A stretch of DNA of 64,000 nt from Forficula auricularia (lineage: Eukaryota > Arthropoda > Insecta > Dermaptera > Forficulidae): positions 74,125,071-74,189,070 of the forward strand of contig JALMQS010000099.1 of the NCBI GenBank assembly GCA_024734495.1, in the 5' to 3' direction. A program made the position numbers and the translations under genes. Positions 31,451 to 43,396 of the stretch are shown piece by piece. Under the pieces are notes generated by a model. The model did not search any database, was not told the origin of the DNA, and was given only the letters and a program-made list of their open reading frames with translations. The first letter of the stretch is position 1; every line of letters starts with the position of its first letter.

Positions 31451-32750
31451 ATGGATTGGCAACTAAGTAATTGCGTTTTTTGTTTTTTTTTTAGAAAATC
31501 AAAGACAATTTTTTCATGGACCTAAATAACTTTATTCTGTAATCCTGTTGCCCATTTTGATCAATGATCTTTTGCCATCTTTCAGGCAGCATCATGCAAT
31601 CCCAACTTCATAAAATTCTTCTGGTTTTTATTAGCTTAAAAAAACTGAATCAGGTATGTTTTGACATCATCATCATTATTGAAATTTTTACCATTCAAGG
31701 AGTTTTGTAAAGATCGAAACAAAAAGTAATCAGATGGTGCAAGGTCAGGACTATATGGTGGATGTGGCAAAACATCCCAACCAAGCTTCAATAATTTTTG
31801 CCGAGTGACCAAAGATGTGTGTGGCCTTGCATTGTCATGATGCAATACAACACCTTTTCGATTTGTCAATTCGGCCCGCTTTTCTTCAACTGCATTGTTT
31901 AATTTCGTTAGTTGTTCAATGTAGACAAGAGAATTGATCGTTCGGTTGGGTGGTAAGAGTTCAAAGTAGACAATCCCTTTGTAATTCCACCAAACTGATA
32001 ACAAAACCTTATTCTGATGAATACCTAGCTTTTGATGTTGTTTGAGCTGGTTCTCCTGGTGCTCCACGATCTTTTCCGCTTGATATTGTTGTAAACAACC
32101 CATTTTTCATCGCCAGTTATCAGTCGTTTTAAAAATGGATCATTTTCATTACGTTTCTTTAGAAAATCGCAGATGTTAATGCGTTGCGTTAAATGCGTTT
32201 CTTTCAGTTCGTGAGGAACCCATGTATCGAGTTTTTGAACATAGCCAAGTTGTTTTAAGTGATTTTCAATGCATGTATGTGATACATGAAGCTTCTCTGC
32301 AATCTCGTGTTGTACTGTGACGATCCGAATCGATTATTGCTTTGATTAGGTCGTCATCAACTTCAACTGGACGACCAGAGCGTTTTTCATCTTTGAGTGA
32401 AAAATCACCAGCAACGAAATTTGGCAAACCAATTTTGATTACTGCCGTTCTTTAAAGACTTCGTGGCCATAAACAGCACATAACTTTTTGCGAGCTTGCG
32501 ATTCGTTTTTCCTTTGCGGAAATAAAAAAGCGAAAATATGACGAAAATGTTCCTTTTGATTTTCCATTTTTCAACGAACGCCAACCGAAAACTACGCAAC
32601 CAATCAAAAAACTTTTTTTACTGATTGACAGCTGAATTGCCAACTATCAAAATAACAAAATGTGTTTTACATTTGGACTACGCCAACAAACCTAAAAATT
32701 CAACTGAAGGCATCTGTGAGTGAAATCCGCAATTACTTACTTGCCAACCT
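31451..32750 (-). mobile_element. mariner element, about 1.3 kb
   Basis: TIRs TTGGCAACTAAGTAATTGCG and TTGGCAAGTAAGTAATTGCG lie at the two ends next to TA dinucleotides. Length matches a full mariner. It encodes a broken DD34D transposase on the minus strand. Confidence 0.9.
31520..32567 (-). pseudogene. mariner transposase, frameshifted
   Basis: Start codon at 32567 opens MENQKEHFRHIFAFLF, the N-terminal DNA-binding region, with CAVYGHEVFK after it. Frameshifts occur around 32.45-32.3 kb, near 32.1 kb and at 31.64 kb. The catalytic triad can be located: TGDEKW (D at 32109-32111), HHDNARPH (D at 31834-31836) and PYSPDLAPSDYFLF 34 residues on, giving DD34D. The enzyme would cut and paste at TA sites, but this copy is dead. 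The longest open part (155 codons) covers the second half. Confidence 0.9.
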
Positions 32751-32752
32751 TA

Positions 32753-33766
32753 TATAAAAATTAAAGAAATAAATTAAATTTATTTTCAAAAAGCAATAAA
32801 AATTGACTTCAACAGTAGTAGGTAAAATTGTTAGGAAAAATAGTCCCTTAAACAAATAAATATATAAATAAATATTAGCTCGTTCGAGAATTCATTTATT
32901 ATTTTGTTTATCTAAAATTGGAATGTCCAGCCTAGAGGTCCACACACTAAAATAATTTCTTTGTAGGTATAATAATATTTTACGTACCTATATAGTACAT
33001 TTGGCTTGATATTTATCTGTGTTTTACAATTTAATTCAAATCTGACTATAGGAGGGCGGGCATCCAAATACAAATACAATTGTCAAAATGAATTTTCTAT
33101 TTACAAAACATTCTCATCATCATCATCATCTCGCATTTTCATAAGGATTAATTAAAAATACAATAGATTAATTAAAAGAGATAGAAAACAAATAGAAAAG
33201 CGAAAATACAGACAACCAGTGAAGATAATTAGAAATACGTATAAATCGGGGCTCTCTTCATGTTTCATTGTAAATGCATATTAAGTATGATCAGTCAACC
33301 ATAAAACAAAGAGCACACATATACACAAATTATTTTAATGAACAATTATTGTTATAAAAGGGTCAAAACGCAGAGAGACCAAAATGGACTTACTTTGCTT
33401 AATAAATAGCTACCCGCGTCCACTTGAATAGATATAATGGATGTTTGATCAAAAATAAGTGGACAGACACGGGGAATACCAATTCATATCAATTTCAGTG
33501 AGAAATTAACCATTCCTGGGGGGGGGGTATACCTTTTCGTTCATTAAAAAAAACAACCCTTTTTTTGGGTTATTGTTTATTGAAGGTTAATTACCAAAAA
33601 CAATGCTATTTGCATCTATTTTATAAAAGAGATTTCAGAAATTGATTTCTATTAAAAATTCATGAAAAGGAATTTCATTTTTTTTTTTTTTTATAGTTGA
33701 TTATTTTTGATTCAACTGTTATTAGTTGTTCGTAAAATCATTATCGGAATAAGAAACTTGATCAAA
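32753..33766. other. No gene seen
   Basis: AT-rich. Contains a (CAT)5 run at about 33115-33130 and a G run near 33520. Confidence 0.5.
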
Positions 33767-34105
33767 TCTACTCTTATTAAACGAGCAAAAAATTGTATAT
33801 CTATTTATATATATATTTGTATCTTGGTTCTATTTTGTAATCGACTCTACCGATTTTTATAAAATTCACGGGTTAGGGGGTTTTTGGAGTGAGAATTCGA
33901 TCTGTCACGGTCTTATCTTCGACAAAATTGTTTTTGATGGGTTTTTTTGTAATCAAATGAATTATTCTCAGGTAGACAAATGCCATTCTTAGGGTTTTAA
34001 AAAAGGTTAGTCTTTTTCCTTTGTACCCAGACAGACATTGGGTCGGGTTAATCATTCTCAAAGACCTTGAAGAAGTATTGTGATTGTGGATTTTAACATA
34101 TTTTG
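33767..34105 (+). mobile_element. Helitron-like element A10, 3' truncated
   Basis: 5' TCTACTCTTATTAAACGAGC after host A, AT microsatellite, then the block shared with A3 (AAATGCCATTCTTAGGGTTT, CCCAGACAGACATTGGGTCG). The terminal hairpin is missing. Confidence 0.75.
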
Positions 34106-34284
34106 TTCTCCCTAAACGTTAGAAATATTAATAAACGTTTTATAATTGTTTTTATAAAGAACTTTATTTATTTAATAGAATAAAAAATAATAAAGAATTT
34201 ATTTAAAAATATATTTCGCATAAGCAGGTCTCAATTTTCTGAAAAAACAACACATTTTGATAGGTTTTATTTATTAACAATTGG
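34106..34284. other. AT-rich spacer
   Basis: Nothing recognised. It may include the undetected start of the LINE below. Confidence 0.45.
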
Positions 34285-35465
34285 ATGAATAAAAATAACA
34301 TATTCTGTCTACGAAATCTCATTGAAAAACGACATGCAAGAAACTTAGAAACCCACCTCATTTTTGTTGATCTACAGAAAGCCTACGATAGTGTTCCAAG
34401 ACAAAATATGATAAAAGTACTGGAGACAACAACAATCAATAGGCGCTATATCGACGCGGCTAAACATCTATATATAAAAAATAGATCAGCAGTTAAAATA
34501 AAGAATGAGATATCAGATGAGTTTCAAACAAATAAAGGTCTACTGCAAGGATGTTGTCTGTCTCCTACTCTATTTCGAATATATGTCTCATATGCCCTGC
34601 AAGAATGGACAAAAAAATGTGGATCAATGGGACTACAAATTGACGAGTCGTACCTCTACACATTATTATTTGCGGATGACCAAGTCGTTATTGCAGCAGA
34701 TATAGATGACGTAAGCTACATGACCCGTAAACTGGAAGAGGAATATAATAGATGGGGACTGGAAATAAACTTTAAAAAAACAGAATACCTGACGGTCGGG
34801 ACAGAGGGGGAAAATCTGGATATCAATGGAAAAGTGATAAAAAACTGTAAGGAATTTAGATATTTGGGATCTGTCTTTAGCGAGGAGCCAAACTGTGAGA
34901 GGGATATTAAAAATAAAATCTGTCAAGGTCGAAGAGCTATTGGGCAACTGAATGGGGTCTGGTGGAGCAAAGGGATCAAACAGGACACAAAAAAATATAT
35001 ATATCGGTCCATAGTGGAAGGCATAGCCCTATACAATTCAGAAACATGGGACATGAATAAGAAAAACGAAAAAAATTACAAGCGCTCGAAATGGATGCGA
35101 TGAGAAGGAGTTGCAGAGTGTCGAGATTGGAGCATATCCCAAATACAACTATAAGGGACAGGATGAAAATGGAAAACGACATAATAGATAGAATAGAAAG
35201 GAAGAGATTAATATGGTACGGACACCTCAAAAGAATGCCGGAAGATAGGTGGCCTCATAAAATATGGACCTGGATGCCCACGGAAAGACGGAGGAGAAGA
35301 GGAAGACCGAGACGAACGTGGAAGCAGGGAGTAGATGAGGCAATGACCAGTAGGAAACTACAAGAGCAAGACATCCTGGATAGAGAGAATTGGCGTGTTG
35401 GATGCGGAAAACGGCGCATGCTGTAGAACAAACCGCTTTATATATATATGAATAAAAATGAATCA
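34285..35465 (+). pseudogene. Non-LTR retrotransposon reverse transcriptase, 5'-truncated (second LINE)
   Basis: The first frame (34285-35103, 272 codons) has motif A FVDLQKAYDSV (D29, D35), motif B GLLQGCCLSP (residues 85-94) and catalytic FADD (129-132), then FRYLGSVF. A +1 shift at about 35.09 kb moves to a second frame (to 35426) with LIWYGHLKRMPEDRWP and the RRRRRGRPRRTW segment typical of these C-termini. Both aspartates of the active site are intact, but the endonuclease and the start of the RT are missing. It differs from the LINE at 22.6 kb, so at least two lineages are present. Confidence 0.9.
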
Positions 35466-35479
35466 TGTGGTTGAATCAA

Positions 35480-35719
35480 AACAGGTGCAGGAGGTGGGGT
35501 GCAGTGGTGGGGGATCCGGGGGTAGGGCGAGGTTTCGGGGATGGAGGTGGGGGGTACATTGGACAGAATATTATATAATATATATATTTTTTTAATTTGA
35601 AAGCGGCTCTCAAATAAAAATCGACCTTTTTATAAGAATTTTAAATTAAAAATAATATTAAAATAAAGCTTTTAACTGAAGGAAGAAGTTACCGAGCATC
35701 GCTCGGTACCTCCAGGTAC
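35480..35719 (+). mobile_element. Helitron-like element A11, short subfamily
   Basis: G-rich block, CTCTCAAATAAAAATCGACC, then GTTACCGAGCATCGCTCGGT, ACCT, CCAGGTAC before T. Same as A2 in the other orientation. The 5' end is not visible. Confidence 0.8.
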
Positions 35720-35766
35720 TGTTACATTATGAGCAATTCTTTAATCTTTTAAAACTATGTAAACAT

Positions 35767-37005
35767 ACGTTAATGCCACCATAATAGTCCATCTTTTTGA
35801 TAAATGACTTTTTATTGTAGGACGTAAAATAAAGGCGGGAGGGGATGCTAAACTTTTATGGACTCTAGTGTCTATAACTTAAGTTTGAATTAACGGAAAT
35901 TTGTTAACAAGGTCTGGTTCAAGAAAGGAAGGTTTGGTAAATAAAATAAAAAAACATCCATGCCATTCTAGTTCTTGCCGGCCTCGCTAAGGGGCGTGTT
36001 TTATAAAGTTAACCGTTTTATTAATTTTGCTCCGAAATCTTAAATAGAACCCTATAATTATTTTATTAGATTCAGAAAGTAGATCAAATTTGCAACAAAA
36101 TATGTTCAAACCGCATTTCGATATCTTTTTTCGTTTAACAGTTATTGCTTAAAGAATATTTTATTAACGAATTTATTAAAGAAACAAAATAGATAATTGA
36201 GTTTTCAATTTTTTTTAAGTTTCGTAGTCAAGCATGCCATGGACAAATAAAAAAACAGTTTACAACTTTGTTCGTATTTTCTTCTAATTACAACGATAAT
36301 GATATAACATAACACACAATAAAATAACAATTACAACATTAACATCTATTTGTGAATTCCATAGAAACTGTCAACCAAGTCTTTCAAGGCTTTCTAAGAA
36401 ATTAGACATTTTTGAAATTTAATACCTACTCACAGGCGACACAGAAAATCATTAGGAAAAAAGCGTTATTATCATTATTGTTGTGATTAGATGAAAATAA
36501 GAACAAAGTTTTAAACTGTTTTTTATTTGTCCATGGCATGCTTGACTACGAAATTAAAAAAAATTGAAAACTCAATTATCTATTTTGTTTCTTTAATAAA
36601 TTCGTTAATAAAATATTCTTTAAGCAATAACTGTTAAACGAATGAAGATATCGACATGCAGTTTGGACATATTTTGTTGCAAATTTGATCTACTTTCTGA
36701 ATCTAATAAAATAATTATACGGTTCCATTTAAGATTTTGGAGCAAAATTAATAAAACGCTTAACTTTATAAAACACGCCCCTTAGCGAGGGCGGCAAGAA
36801 CTAGAATGGCATGGATGGTTTTTTATTTTATTTACCAAACCTTCCGTTCTTGAACCAGACCTTGTTAACAAATTTTCGTTATGTCAAACTTAAGTTAAGG
36901 ACACTAGAGTCCATAAAAGTTTAGCATCCCCTCCCGCCTTTATTTTACGTCCTACAATAAAAAGTCATTTATTAAAAAGATGGACTATTATGGTGGCATT
37001 AACGT
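35767..37005. repeat. 1.24-kb inverted repeat (arms about 495 bp, loop about 245 bp)
   Basis: Left arm 35767-36262 and right arm 36508-37005 are near-identical complements, starting ACGTTAATGCCACCATAATA on the left and closing with its complement. Landmarks in both arms: GACGTAAAATAAAGGCGGGA, GCCTCGCTAAGGGGCGTGTT, CATGCCATGGACAAATAAAA. No coding frame, no target duplication obvious, and no second copy in the window. Confidence 0.9.
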
Positions 37006-37546
37006 GAGAGTATTCATTTCTAAACTTATATTGGAAAATTTTCGAGAAAATTGCATTTTTTATACGTTCGAAGCTATTTATCCACCTAGCGGTAGACGTA
37101 TGAACTTAAAAAATATTTTCAGCAATTTTGCTTGGCCGATTTCCTCTGAAGGATTTTTTCCCAAACTTATACGATTATTAGTTCCTGAGATACAATACAT
37201 CGTCACTCTTATTGAATCACCCGGTACAAAAATGGTGAAATAGTAAAAAATATTCTGAAGATTATGTAGAACATCAGGACAAAGCTATAACAGTTGAGCA
37301 ACTTGAACAAAGGTCTTGTAAAGGTTATTGCCCCTATATCAAATGTGCATGTGCGAAAGGCAAGCCTATTCCAAGTTTTGTCAAACCCACTCATTGTCTT
37401 AACTAATCTACACAAGTTCAACCCCCCCCTCCCCATTTCCCTAAGTTTAAATTTTCTAAAGTGTAGAGGTTTACAACAAACATTGCCAAGATTTCAAATA
37501 TTAATTTTATTATATTAGGAGCAGTAAAATGATATTCCTACCACTA
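37006..37546. other. Unique sequence; possible TIR of another transposon
   Basis: The complement of 37190-37235 reads ACCGGGTGATTCAATAAGAG, which resembles ends of insect DNA transposons, but no partner end is found. Frames up to 87 codons show no known domain. Confidence 0.35.
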
Positions 37547-38338
37547 TCTACTCTTATTAAACGATCAAAAATTGTTTATATATTTATTTCCATATATATA
37601 TTTGTATCTTGGTTCTATTTTGAAAACGGCTTTACCGATTTTGATGAAACTCTATTAACAAGTTTTGAGGTTGAGAAAGCGATCTGGCTAGGTCTGGACC
37701 TCGACAAACTTAATCTTAATTGATCTTTTCTTAATTAAAGTAATTATTTACAGATGAAAATCTCAATAAAAAAGTTTGTTTACATTTTTTTCAATTATGT
37801 TTTATTTATTAATTGATTTTTTAATTTTAAAACCCTCTGATAGGTTATAGCAAATATTAATATATTATATTAAAATTAGGAATTTTTTGTTTGTTTTTAA
37901 TTAACAGGTGTGTAAATCATAACATTACAGGTGTGTTTACAAATAAAGTTGTTGAAATAGCTTTTTTTATATAACTTGGAAACAAATCTTATTTAATTTT
38001 ATGTTTTTATTTCTACGATTATTTTTTTACTTTATTTATTATTATTTTCATATTTATTTTTTATAATGTTTATCAATATGAATAAATGTGGGCAAATTGG
38101 TGTACGAGTAAACAAATATACACATAATATGTAGAGAGACTATTAGAAAGCTAGAAATGCGGGGTGGAGTGGATGTGGGAGGTGCAGGAGGTGGGGTGCA
38201 GTTGTGGGGGATCCGGGGGTGGGAGGCGCGGTTGGGGTAGGGCGGAGTGGGGGTGCAGTAGTGGGTGCGAGGTCTGTGGTTTCGGGAGGGGGGGAGCGGC
38301 TCAGGGGTTACCGTGCATCGCTCGGTGGCTCCAGGTAC
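37547..38338 (+). mobile_element. Helitron-like element A12, complete, 792 bp
   Basis: 5' TCTACTCTTATTAAACGATC after host A. Interior CGATCTGGCTAGGTCTGGAC, ACAGGTGTGTAAATCATAAC, TATCAATATGAATAAATGTG. G-rich block. 3' hairpin with one change (ACCGTGC/GCTCGGT) then CCAGGTAC before T. Confidence 0.85.
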
Positions 38339-38865
38339 TAGGTATATTAAGTGCGAGCCCGACTTGCACTTGACCGGTTGATTTATAAATCAGGCAGAGA
38401 AACTAATAATTTTAATTACTTTAAAAACTAAAACAAATAAAAAGAACAAAGTTATTGCAATCGCTCGACATAGTGTTTTATCTCCTGTTGCAGGGCTTTT
38501 ATTTATTATTGCTGTATAATTGGTTGCATATTTTAAGGCGTTCCAATCAAAGAGCATAAATATGTACCTACTAAGCGCTGCATTCTGGATTTCGATAAGT
38601 TTCTATTCAAAAGTCGAGACTCTTTTTTCGAATCTCTCTGTACAGTACATCTATATCATTTTACAATGGCCAATTCTATAATTATTATATAACTGAAAGT
38701 AGTAACAATCGTGCCCCTAAGCTCAAAATATTAATTTGGATGATGCTGCAAGAAGACCAGTTAACATAATAAGGCATGAAGCTGATTCTTTATGAATTAG
38801 GTCTCGTTATGATTGTGATCAAGTTACAACAATGTGATTGTCTAGGTTAGGCTTGAATCATTTTT
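38339..38865. other. No gene seen
   Basis: Unique, moderately AT-rich, no supportable frame or RNA. Confidence 0.5.
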
Positions 38866-38869
38866 CATC

Positions 38870-39612
38870 TTAAACTAGATGAGAATCAATCGCTATTTTT
38901 GATTTTAACTCGATTCCTCCATGTCTACAGCAATGGTAATGGATAAGAAAACAACGCGGTTGCTATGGTTACTTATAAAATTTCCTCCCAAATTTTTACC
39001 ATTTCACAGCGAGAAGCCTTACCATTCTTAAGTTAGGTTAAATGAGCTATCTTAAAACGATCAAATGAATAGATTTTAAAGAATTTAAAATAAAAATTAA
39101 AATAAAAGTACTATATTACTCTAGAGTAAAGTACTTTAAAATATGATTTTAATAAAAACTTTATTTAACCTTTTTTGTGGTCCCCAAGGTACTTAATTAG
39201 GATATTAAATTTCATCAAAATTGGTTAAGTCATTTTCAAGATATTTAGAAAAAACTAAAAAAGTACTGAAATAAAGTACTAATGTTTGTGGACCAATATG
39301 TACCAAAAACTAATCAGCGCTTCATTTTGTTAAACTAATGGAAGGTTTTCAATTTCAATTCAATCAGTGGAACGGTGTTGAAAAAAACGATAAGATCCAT
39401 CCATCCATCCATCCATCCCCACGCACTTCCAAAAAATGGCACTTTTTGGCCTCTCGACGAGATTCCAGGTAATTTTTGGCAAAACCGTCACGTGCTAAAA
39501 TTCAATCTCATTGAATACTTCAATTTGTGACCTTAATTGAGTCCATGGGTTCCGTAGTCTTTACCTGAGGACCCTTTGAAGTCGCGCTTGCCGCGAGACC
39601 GATTACATGGGA
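38870..39612 (-). mobile_element. Family C element, copy 4
   Basis: Reversed C copy with the outer module (GATTTTAACTCGATTCCTCC) and the main body, including (CCAT)n, to GGGATAAAGT. Confidence 0.75.
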
Positions 39613-39788
39613 TAAAGTAAACAATATGTTGTTTCTTCTACATATATTATCATATAATAAAAAGCTTAGGTTTCTTATCAAGTGAAAACTTGCTCTATTC
39701 GATCACTGCAGTTGGATAGGTGACTGCTTAACAATGAACCCCGTATTTTGTCTGACAACACTGTAAAAGCAGCCGGATCCGGTCTCTA

Positions 39789-39915
39789 TTTAGCCCAGGC
39801 AAATTAGACCGAAAAAAGAAGGCGCTGGCACAATCTAGAAATAATTTTATTCGACGTTAGGAATCCCAAATGAGAATTAACGTATATGAGTTTGTGACAG
39901 GTTCTGGCTGGTGCT
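39789..39915 (+). mobile_element. Family G terminal segment, left of the LTR
   Basis: GCCCAGGCAAATTAGACCGA to GTGACAGGTTCTGGCTGGTG. The same 118 bp are repeated in the same orientation right after the LTR (from 40645). Confidence 0.8.
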
Positions 39916-40641
39916 TGTTAGGGGTGTTGCGTTGTTGCGTGGTGCGTGTCCGCGCTGCCCGCATAGTTGGTGGGGATCTAACAATGAAGTTGGAAGGGGC
40001 GAGGTTCATACCGTTCCCAGACTTGGGATTAACCTTTGTCTGGGTCTAAGCATATAACCGCGACGGAGTGAAGGTAGTTGGAAGGGGAAAGCTAAAAGAA
40101 TCGAGCAAGCCACGTGTGTGGTGAATGCATGCTGGATGTGGGGCATGCTGAGCGAATGCTCGCAGGGCGATGTTCGTGCCCTGGTGGATGCTGGAGGTGA
40201 GCCCATTGTTAGGTGGTTGTTGGTGCCGGTTGGCGCCGTTGTTCTCCGCGTTGATCCCGCCTAGTTGGTGGGGACCTAACAATGGTTGCTCGCTCCAGTG
40301 AGTGCTCATAGGGCGATGTTCGTGCCCTGGGTGATGCTGAGCGCTACCCGCCTAGTTGGTGGGTGAATGAATGCTGGATGTGGTGCATGCTGAGCAGACG
40401 ATATTCGGTGATTGCTCTACCGACTGAGTTAGCCTGGCTGGGCGCCACCCACCTAGTTGGTGGAGAGCTGCTGCTTGTGAAGAGCTTGCTGGTGGGAGCT
40501 GCTTGATTAATCGAGGTCGAATTGCTTTACTTAATACATGACTGAAATGTTATCAGTCATGCAAAGTGTTGCAATGATTTGACTGTGTCATCTAGCGGCA
40601 GCGTCTGAAGGCTTGTGGCCAAAGCAAAGCAGGCCGCTACA
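39916..40641 (-). mobile_element. Ty3/gypsy LTR with internal duplications
   Basis: Reverse complement starts TGTAGCGGCCTGC and ends CCCCTAACA, matching the LTR at 29274-29732 at both ends, but is 726 bp instead of 459. The extra length comes from repeated copies of CCACCAACTAGGYGGG, GGCACGAACATCGCCCT and a CTAACAATG junction. No primer-binding site follows, so it is a solo or rearranged LTR. Confidence 0.75.
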
Positions 40642-41516
40642 TTAGCAAATTAGACCGAAAAAGTAGGCGCTGTCACAATCTGGAAATAATTTTATTCGAC
40701 GTTAGGCATCCCAAATGAGAATTAACGTATATGAGTTTGTGACAGTTTCTGACTGGTGTTAAATTTTTGATGGCTAATAAACCACGAAAATTTTGGACTT
40801 TTTTCAGATTTTCGCTTATAACTCGAAATTGATTCGTCCTACAGAAAATTTCACTCTTAACAAAATGAAAAAGGATAAAATTTTGCCTCGAATAACAAAT
40901 TCAAAATTGGTATATCTTTTTAGCCACAATCGATTGTCAAAAATAGACAGTTTTTATCAACTTTGCGGAAAAGTGAATTATGCACATGCGTGGTCACAAG
41001 AAACCACTCCTCAAATTTTTGTAGTGCTGACGCCAATAATAGTTGCCAATTGGATAAAAAATGAGATTGGTAAAGTTTCCACTTAATTGGATTGCAATAA
41101 CCCGTGCCGCAATGACGTTGATGTTTTTAAAAAGCTGAAAAAATTGCAGTTTTTCCTTCATAAAATGAAAATCAATTATCCTAGAAACTTTATTCTTGTC
41201 TTATTTTTCAGGGAATTTTGTTGGCCTGAAGTTTTATTTGAGCCACTTATTTGTTCAAACTTAGATTTGATGATATCCATCATTTTCCAAGAAAAAGTGA
41301 AATTTTCTATAGGACCCATGTTTTTAGAGTTATAAGCGAAAATCTGAAAAAAATTTCAAAATTTTCGTGGATTTGAGGCTCTCAAAAATTTAAAACAAGT
41401 CAGAAACCGTCACAAACTGATATACCTAACTTTTATTTGCGGACGCCTAACGTCGATTAAAATTATTCCCATCTTGTGCAAATTTATTGGCCAGCAGAAG
41501 TCTAATTTGCCTGGGC
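40642..41516. mobile_element. Family G element with about 190-bp inverted ends
   Basis: Left arm from CAAATTAGACCGAAAAAGTA to CAGATTTTCGCTTATAACTC pairs with the right arm from GAGTTATAAGCGAAAATCTG to GTCTAATTTGCCTGGGCT. The central 500 bp have frames of 82 and 97 codons without recognised motifs. Probable non-autonomous TIR element. The first nucleotides of the left end are missing. Confidence 0.8.
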
Positions 41517-41619
41517 TACTTTTTTTTAACAAATTCTTTATTTCCAAAACTTAAAAATGAACACTTCGTTCTAAACTCCATTCATTTGTAACAATATCTT
41601 TAATATTTTAAACATTTTT
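41517..41619. other. AT-rich spacer
   Basis: Nothing recognised. Confidence 0.5.
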
Positions 41620-42858
41620 ACTTTACCATACAGGGCATGGTCAAGTATTGTAATCATGCATGAAAAAAGTGGTTTTTTCCTTCTTTATTTCGAAATATCT
41701 CAAAAAATGCTGAAACTATTTTGATTAAAAAAATTGAGCTAAACAATGGTATTTCGTTCTACAAAAAAGCTCTAATAAGTAAATATCAAAAAAATTATAT
41801 TTTTCGACATAATAATTGTTTTTTCAAAATGTCTGTTATTCTGTCCGTCCGTCAGGTTGTCCGTTAGTCTGTGCGTTATCAAATTTTTGTGGACGAGCTA
41901 GCTCAAAAACTAGTTTGAATATTGAACCAAATTTCACACGTAGTTTTGGTCCATTGATTTTTCGTTTATTGGCCCACGCAGGTGGGGGCCTCCACTAACA
42001 AGAAACATTTACATAGTCGGGTGAATTTAATTACAGGTTTATTTACATAATTATAGGAACATTTATATAATATATTTACAAAAAAAATTTCTTTTTTTCT
42101 TTTTATATACAATTTCTAGCGTATGGCGATTTCACTATAAGTTCTCCTGGTGAAGCTGGAAAAATTCATTAAAGAACCCCTCATCGCCCTGAAGGTCATA
42201 TCGCATAAAGTTCTCTGGGAAATTCCCCTTCCACGAGAGTGTGATGGCTTCAACTCTCACAGAGCCCGAGCCCACCTCAAACCTTGCCGCAATGTTGCTT
42301 ACCAGACTGGAGTTGCCCTTATAATAATTGATTTTGTTTCTGTGGGCAACCCCCAGTCCGAGGAGCGCTGACACTATCTGCACATCCAGAACCCACACCG
42401 TCTCCGACCCGTCCTTCGACCCGCATTCCCTTTTTTATTAGTTCATCAGCCAGACGTCTAACCATTATTAAGAGCTGATTAGATTTTGGTGCATATCGAC
42501 CCAAAATTAGGGGGTGGAGGGAGGGTTAAAAATTAAAAATCTAGGTCGTATAAGCAAACTCATCCAAATTTTGTATACATAATCAGTGGACCCCCCAGAA
42601 GTCTAAAATACAAAAACTAACCGCCCAAAATGGGGAGGGGGGGGGTGTATGGTCAATAAATGAAAATCTAGGCTCTTTTATCAAACTCAACCAAATTTTG
42701 TATACATAATCAGTGGGCCCCCAGGAGTCTAAAAATGCAGCAGCTAACCCCCCCCTCTACATGAATATAAATAATTTTATTAAATATTAAATAGGGCCAG
42801 GTTGTATGGTAAAGTCAAGTGGATGGCTACATCAGAACACATCAGTTTATTTTAGATA
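41620..42858 (+). mobile_element. Family D element, copy 4, split by a foreign insertion
   Basis: Left end ACTTTACCATACAGGGCATG, right end TTGTATGGTAAAGTCAAGTG and ACATCAGAACACATCAG. Two internal units as in copy 3. A segment of about 505 bp interrupts the sequence TTTTGGTCCATTGA / TTAAGAGCTGATTAG. Confidence 0.8.
41959..42466 (-). pseudogene. Unidentified coding relic inserted in family D
   Basis: GC content is well above its surroundings. On the minus strand two overlapping frames continue each other: one opens with RRLADELIKKG (42465-42319), the other carries VLDVQIVSALLGLGVAHRNK and ends EFFQLHQENL at 42135. Together they give about 110 residues after one frameshift. AATAAA signals follow on the minus strand. 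The protein family is not recognised. It could be a retroelement, an endogenous viral fragment or a retrocopied gene piece. Confidence 0.5.
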
Positions 42859-43396
42859 TCGGAAGAATTAAAAAAATATAATAAATAAACTGGATGTAGC
42901 ATTTACAATACAACTAGCCCTTTACCTTTGATTGAATAACAAAGAGTAATCCAAAATTTTATTTCTAGGCCGATTTGCATTGAAATTTATAAATTGAAAC
43001 GTGTTTCTATAAAATAGAAGCCTTATAAATAAATGATGATTGCCTATATAAATGAATTTGTTCATAACCAGTGACTTTAAATATCAAATTCTAATTATAT
43101 TTGAAAAAATACACGAGCTTATCTCCCGATCATGCGCCGGTTGGGGAGGATATTATAGAAAATAAGCATTTAAACCCATCGCATTTAAATGGTGGAATAA
43201 TACATGTGCTAATTCCTAATAGAATAAAGCTTAAGCCCAATTGGAACCTTATTAATGAGGATATAATCTACAACAATATTCTAGATCATTAGGTGTGAAT
43301 AGATAATCTACCTATTACAAGGTATTTTTTAAAGTATCGATAAATTTTCATTTCAATTTTAGCGGAAATCCTTTTCGGGTTTTAAATTCCCAAATA
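42859..43396. other. No gene called
   Basis: Contains a 63-codon frame (43101-43292) of moderate complexity with no recognised domain. Otherwise AT-rich. Confidence 0.4.

Noticed and set aside
36980..37243. 87-codon frame beside the large palindrome
   Set aside because: It starts in the palindrome arm and shows no domain. Probably chance.
43101..43292. 63-codon frame as a short gene
   Set aside because: Plausible composition but no homologue recognised and no signals. Left uncalled.
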